DNA from: a virus
IMG/VR virus record: IMGVR_UViG_3300020215_000018
Span: 1-44,945 of that record
Length of the DNA stretch: 44,945 nucleotides
Strand: one strand, 5' to 3'
Shown here: positions 28,177 through 36,777 of the stretch, in pieces
How the letters are laid out: every line of letters begins with the position of its first letter
Numbering within the stretch: the stretch's first letter is position 1
Notes under the pieces: model-generated
What the model saw: only the letters and a program-made list of their open reading frames with translations
Told to the model about the DNA's origin: nothing
Databases searched by the model: none
Translations under genes and position numbers: made by a program

Positions 28177-29286
28177 ATGACCTGGGTGTTCACCCCGGCC
28201 AACGCGCTCACCGTGAAGCGCTGGGCCGAGAAGGGCTCGCGTGATGGCGAGCGCAAGCTACTCTGGGCCCCGATGATGTACGGCGACAACCCCAACGCGA
28301 TGCGCAACCCCGGTTACAACAAGCTGGTGCGCGGCGCGATCGAGGTCATCACCGACTTCCAGGGCAAGACCGGCGACCGCGTCACCATCCCCAACGTTCG
28401 CGTGGTCGAGGGCCGCGGCGTCCACAACGACGCCATCCTGCGCGGTTCGGGCGCTCCGCAAGCGCTCGACTCGATGGACGTGTACTTCGAGAACGTCGCG
28501 CACCAGGTGCTTTCGGGCGGCAAGCTGTCCGAGCGGCGCATCGCGCTCGACTTCCGCCGCACCGTCCGCCGCAGCCTCACCGACTGGTACCACCGGAAGG
28601 TCGAGGAGAGCATCATCCTGGCCCTCTGGGGGCTCACCTCGTGGTACCGCGGCACCAACACCACGCCGCAGAACTACGGCCCGCTGCGCAACTTCAACAA
28701 CAGCGGCGAGACCCACTCGATGCTGAACGCCATCCAGGCGTTCGACAGCGACCACATCATGTACGCGGGCGACGCCACGAGCGACGCCACGCTGGACTCC
28801 AGCGACGTGATGAGCGCGCAGCTCATCACCAAGATGGAGACCAAGGCGATGGAGGACCTGGACATCCCCCTCGAGCCGTTGATGACGGAGGACGGGGAAG
28901 AGTGCTTCGGCCTCGTGCTCTCCAACAAGCAGCTCGAGGACCTGAGCTACGACGAGGACTTCGTCCGCCGCAACACCCAGGTCGTCCCGCGCGACGGCAA
29001 CCCGCTCACCAAGCGCGCCATCGGCAAGTACAGCAACACGTACATCATCCCGTACGCGAAGTGCCTGCAGCCGATCGTCAACGTCACCCGCGCCATCTTC
29101 TTCGGCGCCAACTGCCTCAAGTTCGCCAAGGTGGACGAGATGGAGTTCTTCGAGGACTTCGCCGACGACGCGAAGCGGCGCGTGGCGTTGAGCGTGGGCG
29201 GTGCGTGGGGCGTGGCCCCGGCGTACTTCAACAGCTCGCGCCGCAACTGCATCGCCGTCGACACCTGGACCCGCGCGGCGGCTTAG
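28177..29286 (+). CDS. Major capsid protein, N4-gp56/DUF4043 type
   Basis: 369 residues; AGGAGG before the ATG. Motifs: WAEKGSRDGERKLLWAPMMY, KTGDRVTIPNVRVVEGRG, FRRTVRRSLTDWYHRKVEES, and ECFGLVLSNKQLEDLSYDED, DEMEFFEDFADDAKRRVALS near the end. These match the DUF4043/N4-gp56 group of HK97-fold capsid proteins. Each subunit forms part of the icosahedral shell. Preceded by the scaffold. Confidence 0.88.
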   Translation: MTWVFTPANALTVKRWAEKGSRDGERKLLWAPMMYGDNPNAMRNPGYNKLVRGAIEVITDFQGKTGDRVTIPNVRVVEGRGVHNDAILRGSGAPQALDSMDVYFENVAHQVLSGGKLSERRIALDFRRTVRRSLTDWYHRKVEESIILALWGLTSWYRGTNTTPQNYGPLRNFNNSGETHSMLNAIQAFDSDHIMYAGDATSDATLDSSDVMSAQLITKMETKAMEDLDIPLEPLMTEDGEECFGLVLSNKQLEDLSYDEDFVRRNTQVVPRDGNPLTKRAIGKYSNTYIIPYAKCLQPIVNVTRAIFFGANCLKFAKVDEMEFFEDFADDAKRRVALSVGGAWGVAPAYFNSSRRNCIAVDTWTRAAA

Positions 29287-29300
29287 GAAGGAGGACCCAG

Positions 29301-29762
29301 ATGCCCATGCTGACCGGGGCCCTCGCGCCCCAGCCCGCCAACCGTACCGAGATCATCATGTCGTTCGGCTGGACCTACGACCTGGCGGCGGGCACCTACC
29401 CGCTGTTCAACGTGCCCGCCGGCTACGTCGTCGACGAGCTCGTGACGGTCGTCACCCAGGCCTTCGACGCCACCTCGCCGTCCGCGACCACGGGCGACGG
29501 GAGCGACGTGGATGGCTACCAGGACAACATCGACATCGCCCTGAACGTGGCGGCGTCGGCGACCGTGCCCGCCCTCAAGCGGTCGCGGAACAGCGGCAAC
29601 CCCTACGCCAACGGCAAGTTGTACACCGAGGACGACACCGTGGACGTGGTCTGGGATCCCGGCACGTCCGGGACCACCGGCATCATCAAGGGCTGGGCGC
29701 GCCTGGTGCCCCTGATCGAGCTCGGCCTGTCGCAGACCGCGACCGTCCTGCTCAAGACCTAG
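29301..29762 (+). CDS. Head protein candidate
   Basis: 153 residues; GGAAGGAGG before ATG 29301. Beta-rich: FGWTYDLAAGTYPLFNVPAG, VVDELVTVVTQAFDATSP, WARLVPLIELGLSQTATVLL. Directly after the capsid gene; a decoration or head-stabilising role is likely by position. No named family recognised. Confidence 0.6.
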   Translation: MPMLTGALAPQPANRTEIIMSFGWTYDLAAGTYPLFNVPAGYVVDELVTVVTQAFDATSPSATTGDGSDVDGYQDNIDIALNVAASATVPALKRSRNSGNPYANGKLYTEDDTVDVVWDPGTSGTTGIIKGWARLVPLIELGLSQTATVLLKT

Positions 29763-29771
29763 GAGGGGCCG

Positions 29772-30158
29772 ATGCACGCGACCAAGACCATCGTCCTCCT
29801 GGCGTCGGCGGCGCGCACCGCGGCCGAGAACGGCTCGGCCAAGAGCACCCTGGAGAAGCAGGATGTGGTGGGGCCCGGTGCCGCGTACCAGCGCGGTTTC
29901 ACCCGCCACATGCAGGTGTTCTTCAACGTCAGCGCCTACACCTCCGGCAACAGCGACCTCACCATCGAGGGGTCGCTGGACGGGGGCACCACCTGGTTCA
30001 CCCTCACCCCGTCGTCCGCCTGGGTACAGGTGGCCGGCACCGGCAAGCAGGTTCGGCGCTACGAGGGGCCCATCCCCCCGCAGATCCGGGCCGTGCTGAC
30101 CGGCACCTGCTCCTTCACCGCGGCGGTCACCGCCCTGGTGGGAGCGGAGGCCGCCTAA
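29772..30158 (+). CDS. Head/virion beta-sandwich protein
   Basis: 128 residues; TAGGAGG before the ATG. HMQVFFNVSAYTSGNSDLTI, GSLDGGTTWFTLTPSSAW, VRRYEGPIPPQIRAVLTGTC: an Ig-like or jelly-roll pattern seen in small phage decoration proteins. It stands in the head gene block. Confidence 0.6.
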   Translation: MHATKTIVLLASAARTAAENGSAKSTLEKQDVVGPGAAYQRGFTRHMQVFFNVSAYTSGNSDLTIEGSLDGGTTWFTLTPSSAWVQVAGTGKQVRRYEGPIPPQIRAVLTGTCSFTAAVTALVGAEAA

Positions 30159-30164
30159 CACCCC

Positions 30165-30197
30165 GCGGGCCCGGCTTCGGTCGGGCCCGCTCCCTTT
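30165..30197 (+). terminator. Hairpin in head gene block
   Basis: Perfect 9-bp stem GCGGGCCCG (30165-30173) / CGGGCCCGC (30182-30190) with a GCTTCGGT loop, followed by TCCCTTT. The best-formed intrinsic terminator in the structural operon. Confidence 0.65.
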
Positions 30198-30206
30198 GGA
30201 GGTCCC

Positions 30207-30782
30207 ATGCCCCCGCAGAAGGAACAGTTCCTTTTCCCGCTGATCTACACCGGCCCGCGCGAGCGCGCCAGCAAGACGGTCACCGTGCCCGGCACCCGCG
30301 AGCCGCTGACCTTCAAGGTGCGCCCCGACTCGCCCATCGGTGCCGACGGCCTCCCCGAGCGCATCGCCTATGTCACCGAGGAGCAGGGCCGCTGGCTGGT
30401 CAAGCGCCACGGCTCCCTCTACGCCTGGCCGGCCGGCGTGCAGTTCGGCCCCCAGGTCCCCACCCTCGCGCAGTTCGAGGCCTTGCTGGCCCGCGTGGAG
30501 GCCATCGAGGCCCACCTGGGCATCGTGCCGGTGGATCTCCCCGTGATCACCGACGCCGAACTAGAGGCCAGCCTGGACGAACCCGCCAAGCCCAAGGGCA
30601 AGGGCGGCCGCAAGCCCAAGGTGGTCGAGATGCCGCCGGCCCCGGAGATGACCCCCGCCGAGGTCGCCGCCCGCGGGGCCGCCCTGCGCGACGCCGCCAA
30701 GTCCATCCCCGTCGAGACGTTCGACGACTCCGACCTCGGCGATCTGGACGACGACTTGCCGCCGGAGGACCCCGCGTCGTGA
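30207..30782 (+). CDS. Hypothetical virion-block protein
   Basis: 191 residues; TTTGGAGG before the ATG. N-terminal 80 residues beta-rich (FLFPLIYTGPRERASKTVTV, WLVKRHGSLYAWPAGVQFGP). A coiled-coil stretch (AQFEALLARVEAIEAHLG) follows, then a basic patch KGKGGRKPK and an acidic C-terminus. The gene overlaps the next one (GTGA). Function unknown. Confidence 0.55.
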   Translation: MPPQKEQFLFPLIYTGPRERASKTVTVPGTREPLTFKVRPDSPIGADGLPERIAYVTEEQGRWLVKRHGSLYAWPAGVQFGPQVPTLAQFEALLARVEAIEAHLGIVPVDLPVITDAELEASLDEPAKPKGKGGRKPKVVEMPPAPEMTPAEVAARGAALRDAAKSIPVETFDDSDLGDLDDDLPPEDPAS

Positions 30783-31471
30783 CCTTCCTCGAGCAGCAGA
30801 CGCTTTTCACCTCGCTGATCGAGGACCCCGGCAACGTCCGTTGGCCCCTCGTCGCCGTGGTCAAGCGTCTGCTGAACCAGGCGTACAAGGACCTGGCCCG
30901 CGCGACGGGCGGCTTGAAGGCGTTCGTGCAGTTCGTGCCCGACCCCGAAGCCGTCCCCGACGTGGGCGCGGGCACGGCCGCGCCGTACAACTACCTCGGC
31001 CTCTACGTGCCGCAGACGGAGTACGTGGTCTCGCAGTTCGTGGACCTCTACCTGGACGCCACGCTGCAGTTGGAGAAGTGCACGACGCGGCAGGCCTTCG
31101 CGCGCTACGCCAACTGGAACGACGTGGCCGGCGACGCGCCCACGCTCTTCGTCCCCCACGAGGTCAAGCGCGGGCGCGTGTTCCTCGTGACCCAGCCGAC
31201 CACGGCCCTCGCCACCCTCTTCGGCGGCATCGTCTACCAGCACCCCGACCTCGCGGGCGACGGCGACGAGTGCCATTTCCCGGTCGAGTTCCACGAGCTG
31301 CCGGTCTACCGCGCGATGGAGACGGCCCTCGCGATGCCCGGCGACGCGCGGAACATGGAGGTGGCGGGCTACTGGGGGATGCGCTACCGCGCCGGCCTGG
31401 CCGAGCTTGGCGCCCTCGCCCAGCGCGACCACGCGAGCGAACCCGCGCGCCAGCGGCCGAGGCTCTACTGA
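30779..31471 (+). CDS. Head-tail adaptor (P22 gp4-like) candidate
   Basis: 230 residues from GTG 30779, coupled at both ends. Helical N-terminus (EQQTLFTSLIEDPGNVRWPL, VVKRLLNQAYKDLARAT) and central YLGLYVPQTEYVVSQFVDLY; C-terminal YRAMETALAMPGDARN, GYWGMRYRAGLAELG. The helical-bundle start, size and position between portal/head genes and the gp10-like gene fit the adaptor that lengthens the portal. Sequence similarity to gp4 is not evident, so the call relies on order. Confidence 0.55.
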   Translation: MTFLEQQTLFTSLIEDPGNVRWPLVAVVKRLLNQAYKDLARATGGLKAFVQFVPDPEAVPDVGAGTAAPYNYLGLYVPQTEYVVSQFVDLYLDATLQLEKCTTRQAFARYANWNDVAGDAPTLFVPHEVKRGRVFLVTQPTTALATLFGGIVYQHPDLAGDGDECHFPVEFHELPVYRAMETALAMPGDARNMEVAGYWGMRYRAGLAELGALAQRDHASEPARQRPRLY

Positions 31472-33225
31472 TGGCTCGCCTCCGCCCCTGCCGCGCCGTC
31501 ATCGGCCCCTTCACCCGCGGCCTTAACGACGAGCTCGACGCGCGCCTGTTGCCCCCGGATGCGGCGGTGCAGGCCATCAACGCCGACGTGTCCGCCGGCA
31601 CCCTGCAGGCCCTCTACGGCCCCGGCAGCACGGCCAGCATCGCGGGCATCGTCTCGCCGACCGGCGGCGCGGTGGACGCGTCGTACAAGTGGATCTTCGT
31701 GCCCAGCAACAACACCTGGGTCGGCGGCGCGACGCGGGGCTTTGGCTGCCTGGACACCGAGGCGTCGGGCTACGTGACGAACATCAGCAGCGGGGGCGTC
31801 GTCGGCTTGCCGCGGGCGTTCATCGTGGGCTCGAGCTACCCGATGGGCATCACCGCGCCGGCCTCGCTCTCCGCGGCCAGCGGCGGCTCTGGCGGCTCGC
31901 GCGTCTACGCCATCACCTACCAGACGACGGACGGCCTGGAGAGCAACCCGTACCCCATCCTGGGCTCGAACGCGAGCACGTCACCCACTTGGGTGCGGGT
32001 CGCCAACTGCAACGGCGCGGTGTTGACGCTCCCCGGCGTCTCGGCGGACTCCCGCGTGACCGCCGTGCGCATCTGGGGCACCGACCCCAACAACGACGGC
32101 GGCACGATGGGCCTGCTCGCCAGCGTGGCCGACGCCACGGCGAGCTGGACCGACACGGCCGTCACGGCGTCCACCACTACCGTGCTCAACTGGAGCGCGG
32201 CGGGCTACTTCGGGGCACCCGGCGCCGCGCAGTTCGACCACTCGCCCTGGGTCGCCGCGGCCATCCTCTCCAACGCCCTGCACGGCAGTTCGATCACCGA
32301 GACCGGCACGGGCGGCGGCATGCTCTTCGGCGCTTCGTCGGACGGCTACACGCTGATGTGGAGCGCCCCGGGCTACCCGCAATACCTGCCCACGCGCAAC
32401 CAGCAGCCGATGGCCGAGCCCCTGCAGGCCATCGTCACGCTCGGCGCGGCGACGTTCGCCCTGGGCACCAACAGCATCTGGGTCGCCACGGGCACGGACG
32501 ACAACAGCGTCATCGTGAACAAGACGCCGTCCGAGCGGGGCGTATTGCTGGGTGCCGGGCACACCGCCGTCCGCACGCCCTTCGGCGTGATGTTCCTTGG
32601 GCGCGAGGGCGTCTGCCTCTTCGACGGCGCGCGGGCGGAGGTCATCACCAAGGGCATCCTGGAACCTCGCACGCTGCAGGCCCTCTCCGACGTGCACGCG
32701 CGCTTCTACGATGACCACTACTTCCTCTTCCACGCCGCCGGGACGCACATCCTGGACCTTCGCGACTTCCCGACCGTGCGTGTGACGACGAGCGACAGGA
32801 TCGCGATGGGCGCGCACGTGAACCCCTACAACTTCCCCAACGCCGCGCCCGGCCTGCACGTGATGTACTCCACCGAGCGCGGCAGCACGCGGCTCTGGAA
32901 CCTCGCCCAAACGGTGAGCGGGTCGAGCAAGCTGGCCCTGACGTGGAAGTCGCCGCGCCTGACGTTCGAGCGGCCCAGCACGCCCAAGACCATCAACACC
33001 GTGCGCCTGGAGGGCGAGGGGGCGATGGTGCTGGACTTCTACCTCGATGGGTCGGCCTCGTCGTTCTGGACGCTGACGCTCGCCGACGCCTCGGCCGCAC
33101 CGGGCTGGTATCGCACGCCGCCCGGCTTCCGTTGCCGGGACGTGGCCGTGCGCGTCACCTCGTCGGGTGGGACGGCCGTGCTGCGCGAGCTCGTGCTGGA
33201 GGGCACCCATGCCGATGCGGCCTAA
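31471..33225 (+). CDS. Packaged-DNA stabilisation / tail nozzle protein (gp10-like)
   Basis: 584 residues, ATG overlapping the previous TGA. N-terminus GPFTRGLNDELDARLLPPDA, QAINADVSAGTLQALYG is the arm typical of P22 gp10-like tail hub proteins. The middle has a fibronectin-like segment (SRVYAITYQTTDGLESNPYP) and beta-propeller-like repeats (ATFALGTNSIWVATGTDD, TPFGVMFLGREGVCLFDG). It closes the head and forms the attachment ring for tail spikes. Overlaps the next gene by 17 nt. Confidence 0.7.
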   Translation: MARLRPCRAVIGPFTRGLNDELDARLLPPDAAVQAINADVSAGTLQALYGPGSTASIAGIVSPTGGAVDASYKWIFVPSNNTWVGGATRGFGCLDTEASGYVTNISSGGVVGLPRAFIVGSSYPMGITAPASLSAASGGSGGSRVYAITYQTTDGLESNPYPILGSNASTSPTWVRVANCNGAVLTLPGVSADSRVTAVRIWGTDPNNDGGTMGLLASVADATASWTDTAVTASTTTVLNWSAAGYFGAPGAAQFDHSPWVAAAILSNALHGSSITETGTGGGMLFGASSDGYTLMWSAPGYPQYLPTRNQQPMAEPLQAIVTLGAATFALGTNSIWVATGTDDNSVIVNKTPSERGVLLGAGHTAVRTPFGVMFLGREGVCLFDGARAEVITKGILEPRTLQALSDVHARFYDDHYFLFHAAGTHILDLRDFPTVRVTTSDRIAMGAHVNPYNFPNAAPGLHVMYSTERGSTRLWNLAQTVSGSSKLALTWKSPRLTFERPSTPKTINTVRLEGEGAMVLDFYLDGSASSFWTLTLADASAAPGWYRTPPGFRCRDVAVRVTSSGGTAVLRELVLEGTHADAA

Positions 33226-33886
33226 CCTCAACGTCGACCGCTACAAGAGCGTCGACTGGCAGGGCGTGACCGACCAGGCCACCCGGGGCGCCGTGCGCGA
33301 CGTGGCCCAGAAGCTCGAGCGCCTGGCGATGGACATCAGCGTGGGGCTCGTCAACGTCGGCGGCATCATTATGACCACCGAGGACGAGTGCCCGCCGGGT
33401 TGGGAGTTGGTGGCCGAGTTCGTGGACCGCGTGCCCCTGGGCACCGACGACGTGACCGTGGTGGGAACCACCGGCGGCAGTATGACCCACGCCCACGACA
33501 TCCCGGAGCAGGCTTCGCCGACCACCAGCTCCAACGGCGCGCACACGCACGCGATCGAACTGGACGGCACGCACAATCACGCGATCGACTCCGACGCCTC
33601 GCACACCCACCCCACTACGGCCACGTCGACCAGCAAGAAGATGGAGAACGCCGCGGACGGGGACGTGACTTACATCAACTCCATCGGCGTCAACACCGGG
33701 GCCGGGTCATCGCACAACCACGGCGGCGTCACGAGCACCGATCCAGACCACAGTCACGGCGGGGCGACGGGCAGCAACGGCGCCCACACGCACACCGTCC
33801 CCGCCCACGACCACGGCGGGGAAACCGACGACACCGACGCGACCCCGGCACACGTCCGGGTCTTGTTCTGCCGGCGGATCCGGTAG
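33209..33886 (+). CDS. Histidine-rich tail collar-type protein
   Basis: 225 residues from ATG 33209 with CTGGAGG upstream. Residues 1-50: helical N-terminus that likely binds the tail hub. GGIIMTTEDECPPGWELVAE, RVPLGT is the start of a tail-collar domain. Then many HxH pairs: MTHAHD, GAHTHA, GTHNHA, SHTH, SHNHGG, HSHGG, GAHTHT, PAHDHGG, ending AHVRVLFCRRIR. In T4 gp12-like collar fibres such His pairs bind metal ions on the trimer axis. So it is probably a metal-stabilised tail needle or short fibre. Confidence 0.75.
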   Translation: MPMRPNLNVDRYKSVDWQGVTDQATRGAVRDVAQKLERLAMDISVGLVNVGGIIMTTEDECPPGWELVAEFVDRVPLGTDDVTVVGTTGGSMTHAHDIPEQASPTTSSNGAHTHAIELDGTHNHAIDSDASHTHPTTATSTSKKMENAADGDVTYINSIGVNTGAGSSHNHGGVTSTDPDHSHGGATGSNGAHTHTVPAHDHGGETDDTDATPAHVRVLFCRRIR

Positions 33887-33896
33887 GGAGGCGAGC

Positions 33897-35258
33897 ATGG
33901 GCAACTTGTGGGACGACATCATGGGTGGCGTCGGGCATCAGTTCTCGCGCTTCGGGCACTTCATCACGGCGCCTCGCTCGGTCGGGGCGGGCACGGAGAG
34001 CGCGCCGGGCCGGGCCAAGGCGCCCTGGGATGACAACTGGGGCACGACGGCACCCGCCCCGCTAGCGCCCGGCGGTGGTTCGTCGACGCCAAGCCGTGGG
34101 CCGTACATGACGCCGCAAGCGTCCGCGGATCTTGGCTACAGCGCGCCGCCCCCGCCCCCGCTCAACTACACGCCCTACACGCCCAAGGAGCCCCAGATGC
34201 CGCCCCGCTCTTCGAATTGGGAGGAGGAGCGTTCGATGATGCCCCCACCGGGCACCTATCCGCGACCCGGCATCTACAACGACACGTCCCTCGGCATCTA
34301 CCGGCAGGACACCGACGCGCCGCTCGTGGACCTGGGTTACCAGGCGCCCGATCCCGGCCTGCCCGGCGCTGGCTTCACGCCGACCACGGATGCGATGCGC
34401 GCGGCCATCAAGGCGCCTGCGATGGAGAAGCCGACCGTGGCATCCAAGGCCGACGAGCTATACGCGAAACTGGGCGCGGCCATCGACACGGCGACCGGCC
34501 GGGCCACCGAGGTGTGGAACGACGCGAGCAAGATGGTCAACCCCTTCACGCGGGACTCGACCTCTTACGCGGCGCGCACGAACGCCATGCGCGACACGAC
34601 GCGCTCGAACGTCGCCCCGATGGAGGAGAACGTGCGCCGGCGCTACGCGGCGATGGGGCGCACCGGGTCGGCGGCCGAGGCGGCGGAGCTTGCCGGCGTC
34701 CAGTCGGCGGCGATGGGCGCGATGCAGACGGCGCAGAACGGCATGGACTCCGACCTCGACCGCAACGCCGCGGACTTCGACATGCGCCGGCTGGGCGTGC
34801 GCGCCGGGCTCGCCACGGGCAGTTACGCGGGCGTCGACCCCTACCTCTCCGCGCTCGGCCTGGCGACGAACACGAGCCTGCAAGACCGCATCACCACGCT
34901 GGAAGAGGATATGGCCCCCTACAAGAAGGGATCGTTGGCCGCGAGCACAAAGGCGACCGAATTCGGCACGAAGCGCGGCGAGGTGTTGCTGGAGGGTGAA
35001 AAGGAGGCGCAGGCCGCGGGCATCGACTCGGTGCGTGCGGGCACGATGCTGTCCCAGCAGCAAGCCAGGGCCATCGCGGCCGAACTCGGCCCGAAGCTGC
35101 GGGCATTGGTCGCCCAGGGCCAACTCACGGAGATCGAGGCGAGAAACGCGCTGTATATGCTGGAAAACCAGTGGTGGATGGTCCCGATGTCGTTCGCGAC
35201 CGCCTTCCTGGGCGGCGCGGCCAAGTTCACCGGGCCCGCGCTAGGCAAGGGGGCCTAA
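33897..35258 (+). CDS. Ejection-protein candidate 1
   Basis: 453 residues; AGGGAGGCGAG before the ATG. The first 160 residues are Pro/Gly-rich and poorly ordered (SAPPPPPLNYTPYTPKEPQM). The rest is helical: RATEVWNDASKMVNPFTRDS, VRRRYAAMGRTGSAAEAAEL, then a long C-terminal helix and a hydrophobic end (MVPMSFATAFLGGAAKF). A disordered head plus amphipathic helices, in this position, fits the P22 gp7/gp20-type internal proteins that enter the cell with DNA. Stop is 1 nt before the next start. Confidence 0.65.
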   Translation: MGNLWDDIMGGVGHQFSRFGHFITAPRSVGAGTESAPGRAKAPWDDNWGTTAPAPLAPGGGSSTPSRGPYMTPQASADLGYSAPPPPPLNYTPYTPKEPQMPPRSSNWEEERSMMPPPGTYPRPGIYNDTSLGIYRQDTDAPLVDLGYQAPDPGLPGAGFTPTTDAMRAAIKAPAMEKPTVASKADELYAKLGAAIDTATGRATEVWNDASKMVNPFTRDSTSYAARTNAMRDTTRSNVAPMEENVRRRYAAMGRTGSAAEAAELAGVQSAAMGAMQTAQNGMDSDLDRNAADFDMRRLGVRAGLATGSYAGVDPYLSALGLATNTSLQDRITTLEEDMAPYKKGSLAASTKATEFGTKRGEVLLEGEKEAQAAGIDSVRAGTMLSQQQARAIAAELGPKLRALVAQGQLTEIEARNALYMLENQWWMVPMSFATAFLGGAAKFTGPALGKGA

Positions 35259-35259
35259 G

Positions 35260-36777
35260 ATGCCGTACACCCCGATCGACCTCGCCGCCCAGTGGGGGCG
35301 GGACCTCGGCACGGGCTTGGCCGAAGGCTACGCCGGCTACCAGAACACCATCGACTACCGACGCAAAGGAGCATTGGAGCAGGCCACGGCGGCGCGCAAG
35401 ACCCTTGGGCATCACGACGAGCGCTCACGTGCCCTCGTGGCCGAAGTGCAGCGCTTGAGCGCCCTGCTCGGTCTCGACGGCAGCATGCCCGACCTGCCCA
35501 CCAAGCCCGGCCCCGCGATGGCGCTTGGCGCCCAGCCTTCGCCCCTATCCCGTGACCTTACCCCCACCCCTCCGCCGGCTCCAACGGCCTTGGGCCTCTC
35601 CCCGCTCAAGCCGCCGCCAGGCCCCCCGGTGCAACGCCTGGGCATGACCCCGATGGGTGACACCAAGGGCGTGCTCGGGCAACGTCTTAACCCCGCACCC
35701 TACGATGTGCGCGAGGCCTCGATGCGTCCACTTGACCCGGCGCCGCTACCGCCGCGCGGTCCGGCGATGGTCGACTGGGACAACCCGGAGACCACGCGCA
35801 AGCTGGACGCGGTGATCGGGTACAGCGCGCCGCCGCCCAAGTACGAGCAGTTCGACCCGAAGCACGACACCTACGCCGTCGACCAGACCACGGGCAAGCG
35901 CACGCTCGTGGCGAAGGGCGAGCAGGCGCCGATCGAGTTGAACCAGAACACCGTGCTCTACGACCCCCGGACCAAGAGGGTCGTGGCCCGCGGCCCGGAG
36001 TACCACGCGCCGCCGGGCGTCACGCCCTTCGTGAACGCCGACGGCACGGTGACCTACGTGCCCAAGGTGCCCGGCGCCACGGGCGTAATGCCCTCTACCG
36101 CGGCGTCCGGTCAACGCTACGCGCGGCAGGACGCCCAGACGTGGTCTGGATTCCTCGCCGATTTCAAGGCGGCCTTCCCGCGCCTCGCCCCCTTCATCAC
36201 CGCGGCAGGCGTCCAGAAGGGCGGGCACGCTGCCAACGGCTACCACCCGATGGGGATGGCGATCGACCTCGGCTTGAACGGCCTAAACATGACGCCCGAC
36301 GAGGAAAACGGCGTGCGCCAGTTCTGGGCGGAGCGCAACGTGCACATCCGCGACGAGCGGCGGCGGTCGGGTCCCAACTGGACGGGCCCCCACTACCACT
36401 TCGAGCCCGCCTCGGGCGTCGAATTGGTCTCGCCGTCGAAGGCCAAGGACATCGCCAAGCGGGAGAAGCCGCAGACCGAAGCCCAGAAGGCCAAGGACCG
36501 CAAGGCCATCACCGACGGCGCGCGGTCGGAGTACACCGCCCAGCACGGCCCCCGGCCCAAGCCCGCCATGTCGATGGCGCCCACGCCCCAAGAGACGGAG
36601 GCCATCGCTCGCTGGGACGCCGGTCTCAACCGGTTGGTTCGCCAGCGCTTGCAGGGGGCGCCCGCCGCGCCGGGCACGCCGAACATCTCCAACGAGGGAC
36701 AACCCAAGGCCGGGGAGCCCGACGCCGCGACGAAGGCCATCATCGACTGGGCGCGGCAGCAAGCGGGGCAAAAGTAG
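35260..36777 (+). CDS. Ejection protein with M15-like peptidoglycan peptidase domain
   Basis: 505 residues. Residues 1-160: helical start, then Pro-rich linker. Residues 280-390 hold a peptidase M15/VanY-like pattern: GGHAANGYHPMGMAIDLGLN gives H329 and D336, and WTGPHYHFEP gives H378/H380. The spacing HxxGxAxD ... HxH matches the zinc site. The C-terminal part is charged and helical. Many podoviruses carry a wall-cutting domain in an internal virion protein to open a path for DNA. This phage therefore has two M15-type enzymes, the other being the endolysin. Confidence 0.72.
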   Translation: MPYTPIDLAAQWGRDLGTGLAEGYAGYQNTIDYRRKGALEQATAARKTLGHHDERSRALVAEVQRLSALLGLDGSMPDLPTKPGPAMALGAQPSPLSRDLTPTPPPAPTALGLSPLKPPPGPPVQRLGMTPMGDTKGVLGQRLNPAPYDVREASMRPLDPAPLPPRGPAMVDWDNPETTRKLDAVIGYSAPPPKYEQFDPKHDTYAVDQTTGKRTLVAKGEQAPIELNQNTVLYDPRTKRVVARGPEYHAPPGVTPFVNADGTVTYVPKVPGATGVMPSTAASGQRYARQDAQTWSGFLADFKAAFPRLAPFITAAGVQKGGHAANGYHPMGMAIDLGLNGLNMTPDEENGVRQFWAERNVHIRDERRRSGPNWTGPHYHFEPASGVELVSPSKAKDIAKREKPQTEAQKAKDRKAITDGARSEYTAQHGPRPKPAMSMAPTPQETEAIARWDAGLNRLVRQRLQGAPAAPGTPNISNEGQPKAGEPDAATKAIIDWARQQAGQK

